Made by a program: the position numbers and the translations under genes. 64,000 nt of DNA from Mytilus californianus (lineage: Eukaryota; Mollusca; Bivalvia; Mytilida; Mytilidae). The stretch is taken from NCBI RefSeq assembly GCF_021869535.1, contig NW_026262581.1:113922771-113986770 (forward strand), in the 5' to 3' direction. Positions 57,929 to 64,000 of the stretch are shown here, piece after piece; the first letter of the stretch is position 1, and every line of letters begins with the position of its first letter. Below the pieces are notes generated by a model, which was not told the DNA's origin, ran no database searches, and was given only the letters and a program-made list of their open reading frames with translations.

Positions 57929-59464
57929 TTGTTTGATATTTTTACTTTCACCTTTATTAAGACTATTATGTCGAGTTCTGATATTAAGCAGGAGTTGTTA
58001 CGACTTGGACACGTCCTTGATAGATATGAAGAAGATCTCAACATGTTTAGCCAACAACCTAAAAAGAGACGAAGACGATCACGTAGAAAGAGAAAGCCGT
58101 ATTGGTATGATCAAGAACAGGATATAGCACAGGAACAGGAATTACCACACGAGCCATACATACCTTTTGACAATAGGAAGAAGCCTGTCATATGCTACAG
58201 ATGTGGAAATGAAGGTCACATAGCCATAGGATGCCGAGTTATACTAGATCACTCTCGCAAGGCATACAACTTTCAACAAATTGGTGCTGAAGACCGTACT
58301 TATGCTTCTTATCAACAACAGTCATCTAAAGAATCACCTGGTTTACTTGGAAGTCCTAATGAAGTGTCAGTCAAGATTAACGACATTACAGCATCTGCTT
58401 TACTTGATACTGGATCAACCGTTAGTACACTCAGCGAGACCTTTTACAACAAGTATCTTCAAGATCAGATTATTCAGCCATTGGACCAGATTCTCAAGAT
58501 AGAATGTGCTGATGGACAAGACATGCCATACTTAGGATACATCACAGCTAGTATTGAGTTACCAGGAGCAGCAACAACTGGAAGTTCCCACCTTTGTTTA
58601 TTTTTGGTTGTACCGGACAGCAATTACAACAGAGAGATTCCACTTCTGCTTGGTACTAACATCTTAAAGGAAGTCATGGAAGATGTCAAGTTACGTTTTG
58701 GCTCCAGGTTCCTTCAAGATGCCAACCTACACACCAACTGGTACCTTACCTTTCGATGTTTATTATTGAGAGAGAAGGAATTGCAGAAGAGGTCAAACAG
58801 ATTGGGACTTGTGAAATCAGCTGAAGGAAAGACCATCAAGATTCTTCCAAACAGAGATGTAATTGTCCAAGGTTACACAGATCACGAGTTACCATACCAT
58901 ACAGTATGTGCCATGCTACAACCAACTGAGAAAGCAGCTATTCCAACTGACTTAGATGTGGCTCCTACATTGTTGTCCTACAGTTACAGAAACAACAGAA
59001 CTATACCAGTCCATATAAGCAACGTCACCACCAGGACAGTTACTATTTCGCCGAATGCCATCTTATGCGAGATACAGCCAGTTTCAGTAGCTGATATAGA
59101 GATAGATACAGAGTTAGATGATGATCCTTTACACCAAGTTGCACTGCCTACGAACTTGTCAGATACGCAACTACAGCAAGGAAAAGATTTGATCCAACAG
59201 TTCAGAGATGTTTTTAGCAAGAGTGATATAGACATTGGCCACAGTACAGCAGTTCATCACCGCATTGATCTCATGGATGAAAGACCTTTCAAACAGCGAC
59301 ATCGCCGTATTCCTCCAGCTATGATCAACGAAGTACGTGACCATCTTCAACAGTTGTTAGCCGCTGGGATTATCCGCCGCTCTCACTCACCATGGTCTTC
59401 GAACGTTGTTTTATGTCGTAAGAAGGACGGAAAGCTGAGAATGTGCATAGATATCGCCAATTAA
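57929..59464 (+). CDS. Gypsy-2 ORF1: short gag (zinc knuckle), protease, start of reverse transcriptase
   Basis: The frame is 511 codons from ATG 57929; the second ATG at 57968 (MSSSDIKQELLRLG) is a more likely start. The first ~85 residues are a short helical segment and a basic stretch KKRRRRSRRKRK. A CX2CX4HX4C zinc knuckle (Cys89, Cys92, His97, Cys102) is the nucleocapsid mark. The protease active site is LLDTGS (Asp160) with the C-terminal LLLGTNIL near 240. From ~440 FRDVFSKSDIDIGHSTAVHH leads into the RT N-terminus, ending CIDIAN at TAA 59462-59464. No capsid region precedes the knuckle. The stop is out of place inside RT and the next ORF continues one frame back. Confidence 0.85.
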   Translation: MFDIFTFTFIKTIMSSSDIKQELLRLGHVLDRYEEDLNMFSQQPKKRRRRSRRKRKPYWYDQEQDIAQEQELPHEPYIPFDNRKKPVICYRCGNEGHIAIGCRVILDHSRKAYNFQQIGAEDRTYASYQQQSSKESPGLLGSPNEVSVKINDITASALLDTGSTVSTLSETFYNKYLQDQIIQPLDQILKIECADGQDMPYLGYITASIELPGAATTGSSHLCLFLVVPDSNYNREIPLLLGTNILKEVMEDVKLRFGSRFLQDANLHTNWYLTFRCLLLREKELQKRSNRLGLVKSAEGKTIKILPNRDVIVQGYTDHELPYHTVCAMLQPTEKAAIPTDLDVAPTLLSYSYRNNRTIPVHISNVTTRTVTISPNAILCEIQPVSVADIEIDTELDDDPLHQVALPTNLSDTQLQQGKDLIQQFRDVFSKSDIDIGHSTAVHHRIDLMDERPFKQRHRRIPPAMINEVRDHLQQLLAAGIIRRSHSPWSSNVVLCRKKDGKLRMCIDIAN

Positions 59465-62400
59465 ACCAGAATACATATAAAGACGCATACGCATTGCCGA
59501 GAAGCGAGGAAATACTTGATGCACTAGGAGGAAACAACTTTTACACGGTACTAGACATGAAGAGTGGATATCATCAGGTAGAGTTAGAAGAAACCCATAA
59601 ACAACGGACAGCGTTCACCGTAGGACCCCTTGGATTTTACGAATTCAACAGACTGCCATTCGGACTCGTCAACAGTCCAGCCACTTACCAACGTTTGATG
59701 GAAGAAATCCTTGGAGACTTGCACCTGGACATCTGTTTCATCTATCTTGATGACCTAATTATCTTCTCTGATACCTACGAAGAACACCTTGATAGACTAC
59801 AAAGAGTTCTACAAAGATTACGAGAGAGTGGACTCAAGCTTTCACCAAAGAAGTGCGCATTCTTCCAGGAAAAGGTAAAGTACATTGGTCATATAGTGTC
59901 TAGAGATGGTATACAACCCGACCCAGCGAAGATAGAGAAAGTTGTCAACTGGCCACGTCCAACATCTGCAGATGAGGTAAGACAGTTCCTGGGTTTCATT
60001 GGATACTACCGGAAGTTTATCAAAGACTTTTCGAAGATTGCCAGACCACTTACTGACCTTATGCCACCACCTAAGAAGACTAGAAAGCGCAAGACGAAAC
60101 TACAACCAGCTAATACATCATGGTTATGGGGAAAATCACAGGAAGATGCATTTCAACAACTGAAGTCGAAGCTCACATGCCATCCGATACTTGGATTTCC
60201 ATCGTACTCCAAGCCATTTGAACTCCACACAGATGCATCGATGCTTGGATTAGGTGCTGTTTTATATCAGGAACAGAACGAAAAGAAGACAGTCATCGCC
60301 TATGCCAGCCGAGGCTTGAGTAAATCTGAGAAGAATTACCCTGTCCACAAATTGGAGTTCTTAGCGTTAAAGTGGGCAGTGACAGAAAAGTTCCACGACT
60401 ACTTATTTGGCAACACCTTCACTGTTGTTACTGACAACAATCCACTCACCTATGTCTTGACGTCAGCTAAACTTGATGCTACCGGACACAGATGGATCGC
60501 AGCTCTGTCATCTTACAATTTCAACATTGTATACAGACCAGGAAAGGCTAATGCAGATGCCGATGGATTATCTAGACTTCCAGGATTACCTAGATGTACC
60601 GAGAACATTCAATCAGAGTCGGTGAAGGCCATCTGTAACCTGCAACATGCTCAACCTCATTACCAGAGCTTATCAATTATTTCAGATGCATCTGTGGATC
60701 CTTCATTACCATCTCAGAAGTTAGTTGATGTTAAAGCCGAACAACGCAGAGACAGATTCATCAAAGACTGGATATACTGGATAAGTGAGCATCGTAAACC
60801 AGTTAAACAACAGCTGAGTTATTCACCACTCAACAACTGGTTCCTTAACAACTATGAGAAGCTGAAGATTATAGACGGAGTGCTGTACAGAGAGATAGAA
60901 TCTGATGGTGAAACTTCAAGACAACTAGTTCTCCCAGAAAACTGCATATCCACAGTCCTCACATCTTTACATGATGATATGGGCCACCAGGGAAGAGACA
61001 AGACCTTATCATTGGTACGTGACCGCTTCATCTGGTATGGTATGAACAGAGACATTGAGAACTGGATTACCAACTGTGAAAGATGCATTCGTCGAAAACA
61101 GCTTCCACATGATAGAGCTCCACTTATCAGCATAGCAACAACACAACCTTTAGAACTGGTTTGCATGGATTACTTAACCCTTGAAAGATCGAAAGGTGGA
61201 TATGACAACATTTTGGTAATAACAGACCACTTCACTAGATATGCTTTAGCAGTTCCTACAAAGAACCAGACCGCACGAACCACAGCAGAGGCGTTTTTCA
61301 ACAACTTCATTGTACATTATGGATTGCCTAGACGTATTCATTCTGATCAAGGAGCGAACTTTGAGAGCAAGATCATCAAAGAACTCTGCAACATTACTGG
61401 AATGGAAAAGTCCCGAACAACACCTTACCATCCTATGGGTAACGGACTTACGGAAAGATTCAATCGAACTTTATTGAACATGCTTGGAACTCTACAGACT
61501 ACGCAGAAGAAAGACTGGAAGTCCCACGTAGCTGGACTCGTACATGCGTACAACTGTACCAAACAGACGACCACTGGATTTCCTCCGTACTTCTTGATGT
61601 TCGGTAGACACCCACGTTTGCCTGTGGACATAGCATTTGGAATTGAGGATACTGGTACTAAGGAACCATCTACAAAGTATGCTGAAGCTATGAAGGAGCG
61701 TCTCAAGAAAGCATATGAACTTGCATCTCGTTCAGCAAAGACAGCACAAGGTCGACAGAAAGAGGGATACGATAAGAGAGCCCGTGGAGCCATTTTGCAA
61801 CCCGAAGATCGTGTACTTGTTAAAGTAGTCGCCTTCGATGGGAAGCATAAGATAGCGGATAAATGGGAAGAGGACACGTACAGAATTGTTAGACAGCCTA
61901 ACATGGACATACCTGTTTACGTGGTCCAGAAGGAAAATGGAGAAGGACGCAAAAGAACACTGCACAGAAACCTCCTTCTACCAATTGGACATCTGCCCGG
62001 TTTGGAAAAGGCTACAAAGCCTAAAAGAAACCCTGCACCAAGGAAACAACCTATAAAGACAGTCCTTGAGGAAAAGAAGACGAACTCCGACAGTACCAAA
62101 GAGGAAACTGATACAGAATCGGATGAGGAGTCAGAGCAGGGCTATATTATTTATATGCCGGAGGAAGACGCACAGAGCAACACCAACAGTGATGCTGTAC
62201 CTGTGGTAGATGGGCAGCAAGAGACCGTCAACTTGGCTGGTGACGATCAGACTCTAGTTGATGGTAGTCAAGAGAATGGTTTTGGACAAGACGTTATCCC
62301 TCCAGTACAGTTAAACACTGGTGAACCACCTCTTGGGGCTGATGTGACAACAGGTCAAGAAGCGACTGACCAGATTGACAGAGGGGATACTTCTGACAAA

Positions 62401-62739
62401 CAGGATGAGCAGGATGGCAGTACGCTCCCAGACACATCAGGTGATACCGAGGCAGATACAGAAGATAACACAACGGCTCCAGATAACACACCGCAACAAC
62501 CAGCAAGGCTCAGACGACGCAGAATACTACCTACACCACCAAAAGAATTACCATCAAGAACCAGAATTAGAAAACCACCAGCATATTTGAAAGACTATAT
62601 CACCAAACAAGCTATTGGGCAAACATCTTGGATACAGAAAGTAGAATGGTTAAAAAGACAACTGAAAGAAGGAATGTTTAGAGGAATGGAGAATGACATC
62701 ACACGTACCATCATTGAGATTGTGAAAGAAACATCATAG
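59443..62739 (+). CDS. Gypsy-2 ORF2: reverse transcriptase, RNase H, integrase
   Basis: A 1098-codon frame overlaps ORF1 by 22 bp in the -1 frame; its first codons (from GTG) already lie inside RT, so it has no start of its own. RT motif A is VLDMKSGYHQ (Asp38) and the active site YLDD is at 101-104. RNase H shows LHTDAS (Asp264), Glu305 and VTDNNP (Asp331). Integrase has the zinc motif His510, His515, Cys545, Cys548 and the triad Asp576 (CMDYL), Asp635 (HSDQG), Glu671 (LTERFN) with D-35-E spacing. The C-terminal barrel (KWEEDTYRIV) follows and then a ~230-residue acidic, Gln/Asp-rich tail. All catalytic residues are present. No overlap slippery heptamer is seen, so a one-base deletion near 59455 is the simplest cause of the frame change. 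Confidence 0.9.
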   Translation: MHRYRQLNQNTYKDAYALPRSEEILDALGGNNFYTVLDMKSGYHQVELEETHKQRTAFTVGPLGFYEFNRLPFGLVNSPATYQRLMEEILGDLHLDICFIYLDDLIIFSDTYEEHLDRLQRVLQRLRESGLKLSPKKCAFFQEKVKYIGHIVSRDGIQPDPAKIEKVVNWPRPTSADEVRQFLGFIGYYRKFIKDFSKIARPLTDLMPPPKKTRKRKTKLQPANTSWLWGKSQEDAFQQLKSKLTCHPILGFPSYSKPFELHTDASMLGLGAVLYQEQNEKKTVIAYASRGLSKSEKNYPVHKLEFLALKWAVTEKFHDYLFGNTFTVVTDNNPLTYVLTSAKLDATGHRWIAALSSYNFNIVYRPGKANADADGLSRLPGLPRCTENIQSESVKAICNLQHAQPHYQSLSIISDASVDPSLPSQKLVDVKAEQRRDRFIKDWIYWISEHRKPVKQQLSYSPLNNWFLNNYEKLKIIDGVLYREIESDGETSRQLVLPENCISTVLTSLHDDMGHQGRDKTLSLVRDRFIWYGMNRDIENWITNCERCIRRKQLPHDRAPLISIATTQPLELVCMDYLTLERSKGGYDNILVITDHFTRYALAVPTKNQTARTTAEAFFNNFIVHYGLPRRIHSDQGANFESKIIKELCNITGMEKSRTTPYHPMGNGLTERFNRTLLNMLGTLQTTQKKDWKSHVAGLVHAYNCTKQTTTGFPPYFLMFGRHPRLPVDIAFGIEDTGTKEPSTKYAEAMKERLKKAYELASRSAKTAQGRQKEGYDKRARGAILQPEDRVLVKVVAFDGKHKIADKWEEDTYRIVRQPNMDIPVYVVQKENGEGRKRTLHRNLLLPIGHLPGLEKATKPKRNPAPRKQPIKTVLEEKKTNSDSTKEETDTESDEESEQGYIIYMPEEDAQSNTNSDAVPVVDGQQETVNLAGDDQTLVDGSQENGFGQDVIPPVQLNTGEPPLGADVTTGQEATDQIDRGDTSDKQDEQDGSTLPDTSGDTEADTEDNTTAPDNTPQQPARLRRRRILPTPPKELPSRTRIRKPPAYLKDYITKQAIGQTSWIQKVEWLKRQLKEGMFRGMENDITRTIIEIVKETS

Positions 62740-62826
62740 TGAAATACCAGTTTTGCATGCCGATGACGTCGTTTCTTCGTCAGAGGGAGGAGGAGTTGAA
62801 TGACGTGGAAATAATTTTTCCAACAC

Positions 62827-62835
62827 AGGGGAGAA
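62827..62835 (+). other. Polypurine tract of Gypsy-2
   Basis: aggggagaa directly precedes the 3' LTR. A second purine run, agagggaggaggag, lies at about 62782-62796 and could be an upstream or central tract. Confidence 0.7.
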
Positions 62836-64000
62836 TGTGATAGCCTCTTTATTTTGTGTAGATTTAATTGTAAAATAAAGATGTATAATTATGTAAATGT
62901 TAAATAAAACTACAAAACATATTGTCTTTTCTAAATTTTGATTACATTGAAACGTTTCCATACATTATTGACGTATTGTTGAATATTCATTATTATTTGG
63001 ATTTCAAGTAATCTGATTGGTTGGTTTGAAGTTTTAGCGCTAAGTAGTGAGTTTCTTTGTTTGAGTTAGAAGGACTAATGGATTCGAAATGGACAGACGT
63101 TTATGTCCAGTAGCCATTGAAATAGTTTGAGAATTTATATTGAACAGTCAGAATTGTATTAAATGAGAGACTTGACATTTTAACGTGAGTTTTCCCTATT
63201 TACTTCTTTATTAATAATTCTAATATATTTTCATAGATTGAATGATTTTTGGTATGAATGGTTATTTTTCTCTATGATCCCGAAAAGTATTATTGCTACA
63301 TAGAATGCATATATTATACACTTATTTTATTATATAAATTACTGGTAGTCATTCGTTAGAGTTATATGTAAATCAGTTTAGAAAGTACACACATTCCGAT
63401 CGATACTTTGAGGTGTATTCGATAAGACTTTGTTATGAGTAGATTTTAAATACTACCGTGTATTACTTGTGTAAATTATAGTCTGTACACGATAACTTTG
63501 TTGATTGATTATAAATAGAAAACATAAACAAAGTTGTACTAGATAGAGAACTACGTTTCTGTACATATTTAAAGTATTGTCCGAGATATGTTTTATTTTA
63601 TACACAAGAACATTATTTATAATGTATGTTTAATAATTATTTCTATGTTTAAATACGGTTTCATCAAAATCCGTTATTTAACATTGTAATTTTGGTTTAC
63701 AGAATTTGTAAGCTGTTGTATAGAAATTCACTGTATGATTTACCAGTATGAACGCTTGAAATGGTTTGTGCCATAACAGTAACTACCTTGCTCCACAAGT
63801 TGGTAAGGATTAGTAATATGTTATTAGAATTATAATGTATGTTGTTTAAATAGGTTGAATTAACTACGAAGTATGTTAAACACATAGTTTTGGTATAGAG
63901 TTATTTCCCTTGTTTTAGGATGCTTTTAATATTCGCTTAATATATCAACGTTGTTAATCTGAACATTTTAATATTACATGAAAAGACATTAATACTATGA
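62836..64000 (+). repeat. 3' LTR of Gypsy-2 (truncated by the window edge)
   Basis: It matches 54375-55539 at an offset of 8461. I see two differences: agaagggcta/agaaggacta and tatcaatgttg/tatcaacgttg. Confidence 0.95.

Larger units (their letters stand above)
54375..64000 (+). mobile_element. Ty3/Gypsy-type LTR retrotransposon (Gypsy-2), 3' end beyond the window
   Basis: Plus-strand order: 5' LTR 54375-55800, PBS 55803, long leader, ORF with zinc knuckle and protease and the start of RT, ORF with the rest of RT, RNase H and integrase, PPT, 3' LTR from 62836. The LTR offset is 8461 bp. By eye the two LTRs differ at two positions over the 1165 bp visible, so the insertion is young. If the LTRs are equal in length the element ends at about 64261. 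Confidence 0.95.

Noticed and set aside
59443-59464. Programmed -1 frameshift in Gypsy-2
   Set aside because: No slippery heptamer or obvious pseudoknot, and the switch lies inside a conserved RT motif rather than between gag and pol.
61425-61910. 161-codon minus-strand frame inside Gypsy-2 integrase
   Set aside because: Shadow of the integrase frame; it has no motif of its own.

Overview
The window looks like nuclear DNA of a marine bivalve, most likely a mussel of the Mytilus type. It is strongly AT-rich, has no intact host gene, and is full of dispersed sequences I recognise from mussel genomes. These include the family opening gatgtggtatgattgcc, the family containing gattcgagcgtcactga, tRNA-derived SINEs whose 3' body reads ggtcggtggtt on the minus strand, and the 3' ends of a reverse-transcriptase family with a YGVY(I/L)SQL motif. 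The organism is inferred from family recognition, not from a database search.

Layout. 1-13.3 kb: repeat-rich non-coding DNA with a 5 x 71 bp tandem array, two SINEs (one with a 13 bp target-site duplication) and a hairpin-bearing element. 13.4-18.9 kb: two 5'-truncated copies of one retroelement in opposite orientation; the left copy abuts a broken SGNH-hydrolase-like gene. 19.4-21.1 kb: satellite-like blocks, a GAT microsatellite and a 122 bp exact direct duplication. 21.7-33.9 kb: a tandemly duplicated ~1.2 kb segment, one copy of which is split by a complete Ty3/Gypsy-type LTR element (22403-32190, minus strand, called Gypsy-1). 34-54 kb: dispersed repeats, a decayed Mutator-like transposase with splice signals, a candidate terminal-inverted-repeat element at 46.9-47.9 kb, a long inverted repeat at 48.8 kb, and a 643 bp direct duplication carrying retroelement relics. 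54.4 kb to the end: a second, young Ty3/Gypsy-type LTR element (Gypsy-2, plus strand) whose 3' LTR runs off the window.

The most unusual object is Gypsy-1. Between its integrase and its 3' LTR, where some such elements carry an envelope gene, it has a gene on the opposite strand. That gene has a CX2C...HX3H zinc-finger-like N-terminal part followed by a TatD/TATDN2-type metal-dependent nuclease domain with all expected metal ligands. It is preceded by a TATA box just inside the LTR and a strong 3' splice site at its ATG. It lies inside the LTR pair, so it moved with the element. Gag-pol and the TatD gene both carry stops and frameshifts although the LTRs are almost identical, which points to mobilisation in trans or to sequence errors.

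Gypsy-2 has protease, reverse transcriptase, RNase H and integrase, but its first ORF begins only about 90 residues before the zinc knuckle and has no capsid region. A 2.1 kb leader without a long ORF precedes it. Its only visible break is a one-base frame change inside the reverse transcriptase.
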